Assembly: GCA_018350325.1 (NCBI GenBank)
Contig: JAEVLN010000003.1
Coordinates: 1,261,985 to 1,325,984 of the forward strand
Origin: Globodera rostochiensis
Lineage: Eukaryota; Nematoda; Chromadorea; Rhabditida; Heteroderidae
Reading direction: 5' to 3'
Length of the DNA: 64,000 bases
The position numbers and the translations under genes are program-made. Numbering within the stretch: position 1 is the stretch's first letter; each line of letters opens with the position of its first letter. This document shows, piece by piece, positions 24,439 through 34,800 of the stretch. The notes under the pieces are model-generated. The model saw only the letters and a program-made list of their open reading frames with translations, ran no database searches and was not told the DNA's origin.

Positions 24439-27400
24439 TCAATCATCTTCGTCTAGTAGCTCCTTAAAAACTACATTCTTCACATTTCTTTCAAAATTAT
24501 TCTGATCTAATCTAATTCTCAGCATGTTCCATGCCCTTGCTCTCGAAAGAGCCACATACAATTGTCCATGGCTAAATACATCCTTTCTTAAATCAATTCC
24601 CACACGCTCAAGGGTTTGGCCTTGAGCCTTATTAATTGTCATTGCAAATGCTAACACCAATGGAAATTGGTGCCTATGCAGATCAAAAGGGTATTCTTCG
24701 GCACAGCAAAGTGTGATCCGGGGGATATACACCGTCTGACCTGCCTTATCTCCAGTCAAAATTTTACATACAATCAAATTCTTGTGCATTTCTTCTACTT
24801 TCATTCTCGCTCCATTACAAAGCCCCAATTCTATGTTCATATTTCTAATTAACATAACAATTGCATTTTTCTTTAATCTCAACTCATGCTTTGAAAACCC
24901 TGAGGGATTCAACGCATTTAAATACTCGTCTAAGTATTCATCTGCCCTTTGTCTGGTCTCATCTTCAGCTCGGTCAATGCTTTTGTATACTGTTTCTTCT
25001 CCTGGCATCATATCTAACACTTTTTTGTTCAATTCACTAACATCTACATTCTTTGGTGCCAAAATAGCACTTTTTGCCATCTCATTCCAATTCTCAGAAA
25101 CGATGAAGTTTCCAAATATTTCTTCTGCTAAATCACCATTGCTTATGCAATTCTCAGGCAATATCATCTCATCATTTTCATTATTCCGTTTACCACTTCC
25201 AATCTCTAAAAGATCTTTGGCAAATTTCTGCTCTGTTTCCAGAGCTCTCATATTCTTTGTCAATTTATACCTTTTCGCTATTCTCCAATACGCACTTCTT
25301 TTTATGGTCGAGTTGACCAATTCGGCTCTCGTGGCATGCCTCTGAATTGGAAGGGTTTGACGAAAATCGCCTGTCCAAAGCATAACTTTGCCACCAAATG
25401 CTATTTCATTATTCATAATCTCTTTCAATTTCTCGTCCAATGTTTTCATCGCACGCTTATTAATCATAGGCGCTTCATCACAAATAAACAAATCTGTTTC
25501 TTTTAGCTCTTTCCATGCCTTTGCCCTTGGGCCAATGTTTGAATTGCTCATGTCTAAAGACAGTCCAAATCTATTATGCAAGGTTCTGCCCGCAGGCAAC
25601 AAAGTTGCCGCCATGCCGGTGAAAGCCATTGTACTAACCTTCTTTTTCTCACCTCTAAGCAAATGCACAATTGTTTTATTCACATGCGTTTTTCCTGTTC
25701 CACCCGGTCCACTGAGAAAGAAGAACGCGGGCTCATTTACTGGGTTCCTAATTCTGGTCAAAATTTCATCAGTTACTATTTTCTGTTCATCATACATCAA
25801 ATCATAAGCTCTTTTACCCAAATCAAATTCTTCTGCCGCATTAAATACTTGTTCTATATCTTCATCCACATTTATCTGCTCCATGGTTGGAAAATCAGCA
25901 AGTGTTTTCCCAGCCCTCTTAATGCTAAGCGCTATTTCTCTGTAAGCTTTAGCATAAGCAATTTCTTTTCTAAAACTCCTGCTAAAATCCTCGGACAGGG
26001 ATTCCTTAAACATTTCCCAAAGCTCCTCCGGCTTGGCCGGATTGCAATGGACCAATATCAATGCAAAGAAATCTCTCAATTTCCACGGCATTTCAAAACT
26101 TTCAGCTTCTTCTAAAGCCCTTTTCCATTCTTCATCATTTCTAATTAAACCTTTTTCAAGACAGGCTTCAGCAAAAGTTGTGCAGACCTTAACTGAACCA
26201 TCTGAATCTATAACTGTCTTCAATTCATCATAACAACATGCTCCTTTCACATTCAACAGCAACAGCCTCAGGTGGTATCTTTCCGGCTCAGCCGGCGACA
26301 CTTTCACCATGCGACCAATTGTGTTAAAATGCGCCTTTCTCTCTGACCACTTTCCTTTCTTTAGGCAAAATTTCTCAGGTATCTGATGATACAACAAAGT
26401 CTTCGCTAAAACACTTGTCTTGTTCAATTCAAAATATGCCATTAACACAGAACCATTTTCAATTCTTTCCCTAATTTCTTCTTCATCCATATTCTCATCA
26501 AAATAACAAATCTGGTCACCTTGTAAATGCACAGACAAAGACATTATACTATGACTTCTGTCATACATTGGCAATTCGAAAATTCTCCACACAGCTTCTT
26601 GAGGGCAAACATATCTCGCGTCAATGAACTCTTTCACTTCATCGTGATCGTTTTTTGATTCTAATTCTAATCTTGCTCTGTCTGGTGGCTTATGAACATA
26701 CTTATGTAAATATTTTACAGAACTAACACTATTAACTTTTTCCAAATTAATATGACACTTGAACATTTTTAGCAAATACAGATTGTGCGGCACAACCCAT
26801 CGATTATCCAATGCAATTCTTCTTCCATTTGCAAATACTTCAACAGTTCTTCCATCATTTGGCCTTGCATACAAAGCCAAACCATTCTCCAAAACTACAG
26901 TCTCTTCTTGGAATGCTTTTGGATAAGCCTTTGAGCATTTTCTAATCTTTATTCCATTCTCACTCTGAGTCTCTTCCATGCACGGGCAATTTGGATTTAA
27001 ATCACCGCATGGCCCATGGATCATAAACTTTTTTACTAACGCATATAATTCAGGTTCTTCGTCTTTGGCTGGTATTATTGCACTAATTCCTCTTTTTTCT
27101 ACATCTTCTCCTGTTAACAATTTATCATGTTCCGACAATGTCAAAAGCAAATGAATGTGCGGCAGTCCCCTTCCTTGGTTCTCCACCGGATACATCCATG
27201 CAATAACTTCGCCAAAAATCTTTGCCTTTGTTATCTGATTCATAATCGCCTTAACTTTTAAGTAAAAAACTCTCACAACCAAATCTGGACGATCAGTTGG
27301 CACTTGTTCATGAAACAAATTGTCAATTATCTCATTCCATTGCGGGTTACAGGTCATTGTCAAAAACAAATCCGGTTTTCCAAATCTTCTTACTATGGCC

Positions 27401-29061
27401 ATTGCATCTTGAAAATGCTTTTCAACATACCTGGGACTATTTGTCATTGTTGGAGGAAGAATTACTTTCCTTCCAAGTGGCAAACCTGTTTCTTGTGCTC
27501 TTCTCACTAACATATTGTCAATATTCTTATATGCCTCAGCACAAATCTTTTTCTGATTATTTCTAATCCAATTCATTCTATCTCCTTCAATCTTTACATA
27601 TTCGTCAACACAATACTGTTGAAAAAGTTTACCGCCATATAAAATGGGATTAAACTCTCTCTCTCTGATCGCTAACGTATAACTCACATATTGTAATCTA
27701 GTTACTCTTCTATTGCTATTTCTTTGCTTTATCTCAGGATGCCAACCGAACGTACCACACGGGTAGAACAGCGGATATGTCATTGGTGTGACCATTTTAT
27801 CTGTACTATTCAAAATCTTCAACTCCTTTCCGCGTTCTCGAACCACAATTTTAGCATTTGGTACTTCACCGTCTGCTCCAGGTACATAAACAGCTGCCAC
27901 TTCATTGGCTCTTGGTACATTATACCCTTGTCTTCTATCGATTTGTTTTCCAGTCTCAAACAATAACTTTATTTCGACAGGTCCTCTGCCTTCTCTCCTT
28001 GCTCTTTCGAATTCATTATCTTCTTCATCTTTCATCATCATATATGCCTCAGCAAAAGGATTCACATTTCTTATAACTTCATACACAGTTCTGAGCAACT
28101 GAAAATCAACACCAGCATTGGCTTGCTTCAGTGCATTCATTGCTTGTGCTGTATCAACGATGAATATCTGCCCGTAAGCAGGTTCATCGCCATGATCTGG
28201 ATTCAAAGCAACATTCATTTTGTGGTAAATCTGACCATAAATGCGAAAGCAATATGGCCCTCTGTTATTCGGGTGTCTATATCTAAGCGGGTTCATTGAG
28301 GCAAATGAAACGCTACTATTCAAATGTCTAATATTCTCAAAAAAATTTACATGCCTTGCGTCGAATTTCATGAATAAATCTCTTAGCAATTCAGGAAAAT
28401 CCTGCTCAGGTATCTGTGGCAAATAAATTTTGCCATGGTGGCAACAATCCCTGAAGGAATTGCCTTTTCCAATCACTTTTTCTTCTACAAAATGCAATGC
28501 CGCACAATGCATGCAGCAAACATTCATTTTACTAAGCCTGTGCTCCAATGCAGTAACGTGATTCTCTGCTGCATAAATGCTGTGAATTTGGCTTTGTCTA
28601 ACTATTCTTTGTCTGTTCCTTTGCTGATCCAGTCTAGTTAATCTTTGAGTTTGTGATTCATTTTCTCTAACATTCTTTTGTCTAATCATTTTCTCATTTA
28701 ATCTTAATGACCGTTGCGTTTGCGATTCATTAACTCTAAGATTCTCTTGTCTAATCATTTGTTCATTTAATCTCATCATTCGTTGCACCTCTGATTCATT
28801 TGCTCTAAGTCTAGCAATTCTTTGAGCTCCAGTCATTGGCACCTTTACATTTCTATTCTTTAAAACATTAGTGATCGGAACAGAACATGATGAGCCAGGA
28901 AGCTGCTCGTCAATAATCAGGTGCATTGGTCTGTTTTGAATATCAAATTCTGTCTCAATTGCTCTAGTTACTCTGGCATAATTATGCTCGGCATTTACTT
29001 GGGTCCTTTTTCTCTTTCGAATGAATTCATTATCAATGTCTAATTCCATTTCAAATTCCAA
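24439..29061 (-). CDS. Helitron Rep-helicase transposase (RepHel), 1540 residues, intact
   Basis: One uninterrupted reading frame. Residues about 80-155 hold three to four copies of a short repeat (RLNE.MIRQ..R.NESQTQR). A Cys/His cluster follows (CCMHCAALH ... CCHHGKI). The HUH endonuclease carries FLTMTCNPQW near 565, the metal-binding GLPHIHLLL near 632, and the paired catalytic tyrosines in KYLHKYVHK near 783. The Pif1-type SF1 helicase carries GPGGTGKTH near 1115, ICDEAPM near 1192, GDFRQTLPIQ near 1232, INKAQGQTL near 1465 and YVALSRAR near 1500. The protein nicks, unwinds and strand-transfers the element. All motifs keep their key residues. Complementary-strand frames are shadows. A single exon is normal for this family. 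Confidence 0.97.
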   Translation of the reverse strand: MEFEMELDIDNEFIRKRKRTQVNAEHNYARVTRAIETEFDIQNRPMHLIIDEQLPGSSCSVPITNVLKNRNVKVPMTGAQRIARLRANESEVQRMMRLNEQMIRQENLRVNESQTQRSLRLNEKMIRQKNVRENESQTQRLTRLDQQRNRQRIVRQSQIHSIYAAENHVTALEHRLSKMNVCCMHCAALHFVEEKVIGKGNSFRDCCHHGKIYLPQIPEQDFPELLRDLFMKFDARHVNFFENIRHLNSSVSFASMNPLRYRHPNNRGPYCFRIYGQIYHKMNVALNPDHGDEPAYGQIFIVDTAQAMNALKQANAGVDFQLLRTVYEVIRNVNPFAEAYMMMKDEEDNEFERARREGRGPVEIKLLFETGKQIDRRQGYNVPRANEVAAVYVPGADGEVPNAKIVVRERGKELKILNSTDKMVTPMTYPLFYPCGTFGWHPEIKQRNSNRRVTRLQYVSYTLAIREREFNPILYGGKLFQQYCVDEYVKIEGDRMNWIRNNQKKICAEAYKNIDNMLVRRAQETGLPLGRKVILPPTMTNSPRYVEKHFQDAMAIVRRFGKPDLFLTMTCNPQWNEIIDNLFHEQVPTDRPDLVVRVFYLKVKAIMNQITKAKIFGEVIAWMYPVENQGRGLPHIHLLLTLSEHDKLLTGEDVEKRGISAIIPAKDEEPELYALVKKFMIHGPCGDLNPNCPCMEETQSENGIKIRKCSKAYPKAFQEETVVLENGLALYARPNDGRTVEVFANGRRIALDNRWVVPHNLYLLKMFKCHINLEKVNSVSSVKYLHKYVHKPPDRARLELESKNDHDEVKEFIDARYVCPQEAVWRIFELPMYDRSHSIMSLSVHLQGDQICYFDENMDEEEIRERIENGSVLMAYFELNKTSVLAKTLLYHQIPEKFCLKKGKWSERKAHFNTIGRMVKVSPAEPERYHLRLLLLNVKGACCYDELKTVIDSDGSVKVCTTFAEACLEKGLIRNDEEWKRALEEAESFEMPWKLRDFFALILVHCNPAKPEELWEMFKESLSEDFSRSFRKEIAYAKAYREIALSIKRAGKTLADFPTMEQINVDEDIEQVFNAAEEFDLGKRAYDLMYDEQKIVTDEILTRIRNPVNEPAFFFLSGPGGTGKTHVNKTIVHLLRGEKKKVSTMAFTGMAATLLPAGRTLHNRFGLSLDMSNSNIGPRAKAWKELKETDLFICDEAPMINKRAMKTLDEKLKEIMNNEIAFGGKVMLWTGDFRQTLPIQRHATRAELVNSTIKRSAYWRIAKRYKLTKNMRALETEQKFAKDLLEIGSGKRNNENDEMILPENCISNGDLAEEIFGNFIVSENWNEMAKSAILAPKNVDVSELNKKVLDMMPGEETVYKSIDRAEDETRQRADEYLDEYLNALNPSGFSKHELRLKKNAIVMLIRNMNIELGLCNGARMKVEEMHKNLIVCKILTGDKAGQTVYIPRITLCCAEEYPFDLHRHQFPLVLAFAMTINKAQGQTLERVGIDLRKDVFSHGQLYVALSRARAWNMLRIRLDQNNFERNVKNVVFKELLDEDD

Positions 29062-29284
29062 TTCAATTCTTTAACACTTTGAAGAAAGAAGGTCAATGGT
29101 GTATGCGTCTGAATACCTTAACTCATTATAACACACAAAAAATCAAAGATAAGAGCGTGCTAATCATAAATCACATCTAAGGTGAAAAGCTAACAGCAAT
29201 TATATTTTATTATTTGGCAATCTGGGAACAATAATAATACCCATAAAAGAATGAGACAAACAAATATCAACCGTACCGAACAAC

Positions 29285-30315
29285 TTAAGCATCCTTTGTC
29301 TTTTTATTCTGTGAAAAACTCTGTTGACCTTGGCATTTGCGCTTAACGGGAGTCTCCAGTACCTTTTCCAACACAAAAGAACGATTCATGGGTGCCAGAT
29401 TGTCGACGGACGCATAGATCGTCAGGCACTCATCTGAGATAATCAATAAGAGAAAGCAAAAAAAAAACAATTTCTTTAACCGTCAATTCTGGAATAACAT
29501 CTAGCCAATTTCACTTGATCGTTCTGCTTTAATGCTCCAATTTTTTCCAAAATAGAAACGCCATGGACATATAAATCAGCTCGCTTGTTTTGCAGATCAC
29601 CGACAACACATGCAAACATGTTGTCAATTTGGACGAAAGAAGACGCAATGATGCAGCTGATCTCTTAAAACTAAAACCATTCTTCTCTTTTATCTCTTCC
29701 TTCCACACGTCCCCCCCCATCCCCTTCCTTCCACTCATCTTTCCTTTCTTTCTTTCCTATCCTTTCTTTCCTTCCTTCAAAGGGGTTGCACCTGGGCAAA
29801 AAATAAAAAACTTACGGTAAACGCCTCCAGAAGAAAGTTCTTCAAAATTTTGAGCTGATTGCACCTCGGCTGGGAGAACTTCAAATTTGGAATTGGCTTT
29901 CACGACGAATTCGTAATCCAGTGGTGTGTTGAAAAAAATTTTGCCATCGAATTTGTCAGAGAAGCGTTGCGCCTTTACAGGCGCAATTTTCAAAACCTAA
30001 AATCCAACAAAATTATCAAATTAACAATATAAAACATAAGTAGGTTACGTTTCCTAAAATGCACGCTTTCACCAACGCATTTTGATTGGTCAGGTTTTTG
30101 AAAATGGTCACGGGAAACAACTCGCCTCCGGTACAAATCAACAGAACAGTGAGTTTTTTGTCAGATGGCAGTAGTCTCACTACCTGCCCTGTGCAAGACC
30201 TATACAAAAATTGGCACTAATATTAAATTATTAAAAGATGTAATTTTACAAAATAAACTCACCCCAAGTGCGAACCACATGGTATGGCCTTTAGATCCTC
30301 CACTGAACTCAACAT
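29285..30315 (-). CDS. RPA70-like single-strand DNA-binding protein carried by the Helitron
   Basis: Five exons (30263-30315, 30049-30199, 29816-29996, 29481-29663, 29285-29433) close to 238 residues. The region FFNTPLDYEFVVKANSKFEVL plus ISCIIASSFVQIDNMFACVVGDLQ resembles the junction of the first two OB folds of replication protein A large subunit, where an aromatic-rich strand is followed by a VD(I)IG-type motif. The tail is basic (KRKC ... NKKTKDA). Some Helitrons carry RPA-like genes, thought to protect single-stranded intermediates. It lies upstream of RepHel in the same direction, with about 220 bp between them. One acceptor ends AAG. The assignment rests on pattern, not alignment. Confidence 0.72.
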
Positions 30316-30990
30316 TTTAGGGTAAAATGATCAATCTCTCAACAAAAACATTATTAAGATTACAATGATAAACACAACAAAATTCCCTTATAGTGAAAAG
30401 TCTTTTCAAAAAAGCAATGCAATATTTAATATTTAGAAGATGAGCCAATCGATCCAATGACCGATCGTACGTCATAAAAAAAAGGCTGCAATGAACAAAT
30501 GAACGTAAACAACAATAACAAAAAATTACTTTTCTTTTCTTTTCTTGTTTTCGCTGGGGCGCAAATAAGGATAAAAAAGGGCAACGTTTCATACACTATT
30601 TCTTTTTACTCCATTTTCTCTTGTCTTTTCATTTCATTCCCGCACAGCAATCACTCTCCTCCCTTTCCCCCTCTCCCTCACTCTTTCCCCTTACTTTTTT
30701 CTCTGCACTCCCACCCCAATTGAACAGCGCTGCGCACCCGCTGCAAATGAGCAGCGAGTGACGTACGCGTCAGCGACGCGCGCGCCGCAGCGGGCAGCGC
30801 AGCCATTTGCCCAATATCTCTACCCCATCTTATCACTAATTTTTTCTCTCTTTCTCTTTTAAAAGTCTCTTCACTTTCAACACTATTTCTTTCATCCTTG
30901 TGCCTATCCTTCTTCTTTTCTTAAACTCTTGGCACAACGCCTTTGCAAAATTCAAAACTCGCGTTACAAACACACAAACCATTCTCCTTT
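30316..30990. other. Helitron 5' non-coding region
   Basis: Non-coding leader of the element, with a GC-rich patch near 30727-30805 (GACGCGCGCGCCGCAGC) amid AT- and pyrimidine-rich sequence. It probably holds the element's promoter. No further gene seen. Confidence 0.5.
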
Positions 30991-31048
30991 TTATATAAGG
31001 ATTCATAAGGACAAATCTTGTATAATATGTATGTATGTAAGTGAAGTT

Positions 31049-31490
31049 AGTTGCCCCCCATTTTTGAAAAAATAATTAATTTTTAAGTGTTTCTGGGGTT
31101 TTGGATGGCATAGAATCCGTTCTGACCTCCGTTTTGACTTACCCCGAACTAATTTTCAAATTTTTCATAATTCACATTATTCTCAAATCGATGTGTAAAT
31201 TCACAAAATAAGAAAGCCCCCCCCCCCCCCTCACCTCTCCGTTCCACCCAGCGAAGAAATCGCCCTGATGGGAACAAAAGAGGGGGAACGGCCATCCATC
31301 CCCGGGCTGAAAGTAACCCAGTATTTGAATGGCTGGAGGTGCGATAGGCGAATTTATCCATCTTTAATCGATTTTGAGACTTTAAATGTGAATTGTGAGG
31401 GGTTCGAAATATGTCAAAACGGAGGCTAGAACCGGATTCTACGCCAGAACCTCCAGAACACTTCTTGATTTTAAAAAAAGGGCAACAAAC
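31049..31490. repeat. long inverted repeat, MITE-like
   Basis: The left arm (about 31049-31150, starting TTGCCCCCC) and the right arm (about 31385-31488, ending GGGCAAC) are imperfect reverse complements over about 100 bases. They share AGAATCCG and CCTCCGTTTTGAC blocks. The same TCTGACCTCC type of sequence occurs inside the MITE at 16608-17087, so the two may be related. Exact ends and target duplication are unclear. Confidence 0.65.
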
Positions 31491-31566
31491 TCCTTTTCCT
31501 GTATACAGAGTACAGGGGATACAGTGGAGGCCTCGGGCGTCTGTTTTTCCTTTACTTTTGTACATG

Positions 31567-31798
31567 TATGGGCGGAGCCAGGGGGGGGGGGGCCGTAAGG
31601 CCCGGCCCCCCCCCCCCGAAAATTTTTTTGAGAGAAAAAAAACCAAAGGAGGGGCCGTTTTGTTTTTCAAAATTCTGAAATTTTTGGACAAAAATACACC
31701 TCTAAGAATCGACTTTTTTTGATTTTTCAAAAAATACACCCCTAAGAATCCACTTTTGGATCGGGCCACTCCGAAAAAAATTCCTGGCTCCGCCCTTG
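31567..31798. mobile_element. 232-bp hAT-like MITE, copy A
   Basis: The right end is the reverse complement of CAAGGGCGGAGCCAGG and the left end matches it at 14 of 16 bases. The flanking 8 bases TGTACATG occur at 31559-31566 and 31799-31806. The interior has runs of G and C and an AT-rich core but no gene. The 8-bp duplication and terminal sequence fit the hAT superfamily. Confidence 0.9.
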
Positions 31799-31844
31799 TG
31801 TACATGTACGAGTACAGACCGTCACTCAGGGGTTCTTTGTTCAG

Positions 31845-34800
31845 ATGCTAACCAGAATTAAGCCGCCGATTTACTGGACTGACATTTTGGAAGTGGATTT
31901 TGGTGCGCAGCCACATTTTATTCCGGCTGATAATGTAATAAACCTACACAATTTTTGGGTTTAATTTAAATTTTTTCAGGTCTACGAAGCGTTCAACAAA
32001 GCATCAAACGGGGCAAAGGCAGACCAAAATCAAAATCATGTTAAAGAAATTGATTATCGACCTGGCAACCGTTATGCTATTCTTTTGGTAATTTTTGAAT
32101 AACAAGAAGTTGAACGAGTTAAACTCGTTTTCGTCCAAAAGGCTGTTTTAGCCTCACAAATAACTTGTGTAATTTGCTGTTAAATCAAACTTTTTCCCAC
32201 CCCAGATGGACTCAACTGAGGCGGCTGTTTTTGCTTTTGATCAACTGAATGGGGAATGCATTACCGAACGGTTTGTGTCTTAGAACTCAAAAATAGGCGA
32301 TAAAAAAGGATTAAAATTTACGCGTTGAATACTATATTTGTGTTTAGGCAAATGAAGGTGGATTTTGGACGCCGTAAGGATTACACTTACTTCAATCGCA
32401 TTTGGAACGAAAAAGAGGGCGCGACGCCGGCAGTCAATGCATATGCTGTGAACCATCCAATTCCAACCGGCTTCTCGGATTCGACTGCACAGGACGGTGG
32501 CAACGGCCGAGCATTTAGGTATAAATTAATTTTATAAATGACGTCCAAACTGCTTGGCTTTTTTGCAAATTGTTCTGTGTGTAAAAAACTTCTTTCTAGA
32601 GCATTTCCGAATCGCAACAATGTGCCGCCTCCATCGACCCTGTCTATGTCGAACCGCGTTCCCGTGTCAGATCGTTTTCCGGTGTCAGATCGCTTCGACC
32701 ATAGTAACCACCAGATTTCCACTTCAAACCCATGGCCCAGCAACAACACTTTTAACAGGTTCTTGAATTAGTGCAAAAAGATTATATTTAAAAACAGATC
32801 TGACCAAAAACAAAGTTTGCTACCAGCCAAATTTAGTTTCATAACACCTTCAACCGATTCAATTCCTATTTTTCCTAGGGACACTCCGCAGCCTCGGGCT
32901 AACACCGTCACTTACACCAGGTTTTTGAATTAGTACAAAAATCAATAAAACAACTTTATGACAGGGATGTGCTCTGTCATTTTTTTCTGCAAATTTTTTA
33001 ACAAAATCGGTGTTTCTTTTAAAGATCCACCGTTGCTGGACCCGATGCCAACTCCACAGCCACGTTTACCAACAGCTTTGCCAGTCGACGAAGTGTGGTG
33101 CGCCCAGTGGAACGCAGTGCCGGCTTTGGCGGAAACAGTGCCGGCTTCGGCGGAAACAGTGCCCGCTATGGCGGAAACAGTGCCCGCTATGGCAGTAGCA
33201 ATGCCATTAACAACGCAAGCAACAAAGGGTTTGTCTAGAATTTTTTGTTTCTAATTTTCAGAAAAAAAACCTTTATAGCATCAACAACAACAACAACCTG
33301 CACATCAAATCCGAGGTCGTCGACAATGCCAATTCAGCCTGGCCCGTTGTCGACAGTGACAATTCGGCATGGCCCGTCGTTGACAATGCTAATTCGGCCT
33401 GGCCCGTTGTCGACAGTGCCAAACCGGCATTGCCCGTTGTCAACAGTTCCAAACCGGCATTGCCCGTTGTCAACAGTTCCAAACCGGCATTGCCCGTTGT
33501 CAACACTGCTAAATCGGCATTGCCCGTTGTCAACACTGCTAAATCGGCATGGCCCGTTGTCGACAATGCCAATTCTGCATGGCCCGTCGTCGACAATGGC
33601 AATTCTGCATGGTCCGTCGTCGACAGTGCCAAACCGGCATTGCCCGTTGTCGACACTGCTAAATCGGCATGGCCCGTCGTCGACAATGGCAATTCTGCAT
33701 GGCCCGTTTCGCAAACACAGGTGGTTAAGGTCTCCCCGGAAAAAAAGTTTTTTTTTCGAATGAAATGGGAATAAAAACGACTCCTCCCCATTCTTTTTTG
33801 TTTGAATCAGACTGTAAATTCGAAAAAGTTAGGGTAATAAATTCATTTTTTTAATATAAATCCTCAAAATCAGTGGGGAGAGCCTTCGCCGACCTTTTCA
33901 TCGGCGCCGTTGAGCACCGAAGTTGTGGCAGTGGCAGAGAAAGAGAAGTCGCCGGTGAAGCCATCCAAAATTCTTTTCATTAATGGAATCGAGGACCAGA
34001 AGAACAATTTGCCATTGCTTTCGGTTGAGGAGGTATAAGTTAATAAAATTTAAAAAAAAGGAAAAAATTACTAAATTTTTTCAATGTTTTCGTTTGATTT
34101 GATGGGGTTGGAAAATTCGGGTTGATTTATTTGTCGTTTTCAGATCACTCGCATTTTGGTCTCCTTTGTCGGCAAAAACATCAGCATCGTTGACGTGACC
34201 CGCAGAAAGCAACGAATGCGCATCAATCACCACGCGATTGTCGAACTTGGCAGTGTGGAGGAGGCTCAGAAAGGTGGGCAAAGATACAAAGAAAATATAA
34301 TGCACAAAAATGGATTGGTCACTTTTAGCAATTGAGAAACTGGACGGGATCACGTTGGACACGAAGCACAAACTAATGGTAAAAACAAAACGAAAAATTA
34401 AGCCATTGTCTTTAAACTTAAATATTCCTGTTTGAAAGTACCTTTTTATTCTTCAGGTTGACTTCAGTATTATGGAACGCTCGTATGTGCCAAGCAACGA
34501 GTATTTGATCCAACAGCGGGATGAGAAGCGTCAAAAGGATGAGCGCAATGCTGCTGTTGCTCAAGAAGGAGATCTGCCCATGGAGGGAGAGAAGTTTGGA
34601 GTCTCTGTTGAAGGAATGAACGCGTTGACGACGGCGGCGGCGGCTTCCACACCAGTAGACAGTCAGCTGCCCGTGAAGGGGGAAGTGAACGAGCTGACAA
34701 CGGTGGCTTCCGCAGCAGTCGACAGTCAGCTGCCTGTGAAGGGGGAAGTGAACGGGCTGACGACGGTGGCTTCCGCAGCAGTCGACAGTCAGCTGCCTGT

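Larger units (their letters stand above)
24077..31001 (-). mobile_element. complete autonomous Helitron, 6925 bp
   Basis: Rolling-circle transposon read on the minus strand. The 5' end at 31001 begins TCCTTATATAAAAAGG, the TC start and AT-rich leader typical of Helitrons. The 3' end at 24080-24077 is CTAG. It is preceded by a strong terminal hairpin whose arms include GGTGCGCC and GGCGCACC around a GTTA loop. The flanking bases are A before the 5' end and T after the 3' end, the classic insertion between A and T with no target duplication. Inside are an intact Rep-helicase gene and an RPA-like gene, both in the element's orientation. Intact genes and ends suggest a recent, possibly active copy. 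Confidence 0.93.

Noticed and set aside
24782..26115. Plus-strand frames of 187 and 179 residues opposite the Helitron helicase
   Set aside because: Antisense shadows of the helicase coding region, with low-complexity Ser/Leu/Phe content.
32942..32985. Alternative exon 7 start of the RRM gene after TATGACAG
   Set aside because: It reads into a stop codon within about 14 codons; the AAAG acceptor at 33024 keeps the frame and gives the Gly/Asn repeat.
33316..33705. CRISPR-like regular repeat spacing
   Set aside because: Units are contiguous with no unique spacers, lie in a coding exon, and the genome is eukaryotic.
33273..33791. Minus-strand frames of 172 and 126 residues over the decapeptide array
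   Set aside because: They exist only because the 30-bp unit is stop-free; the plus-strand frame joins flanking exons in phase.
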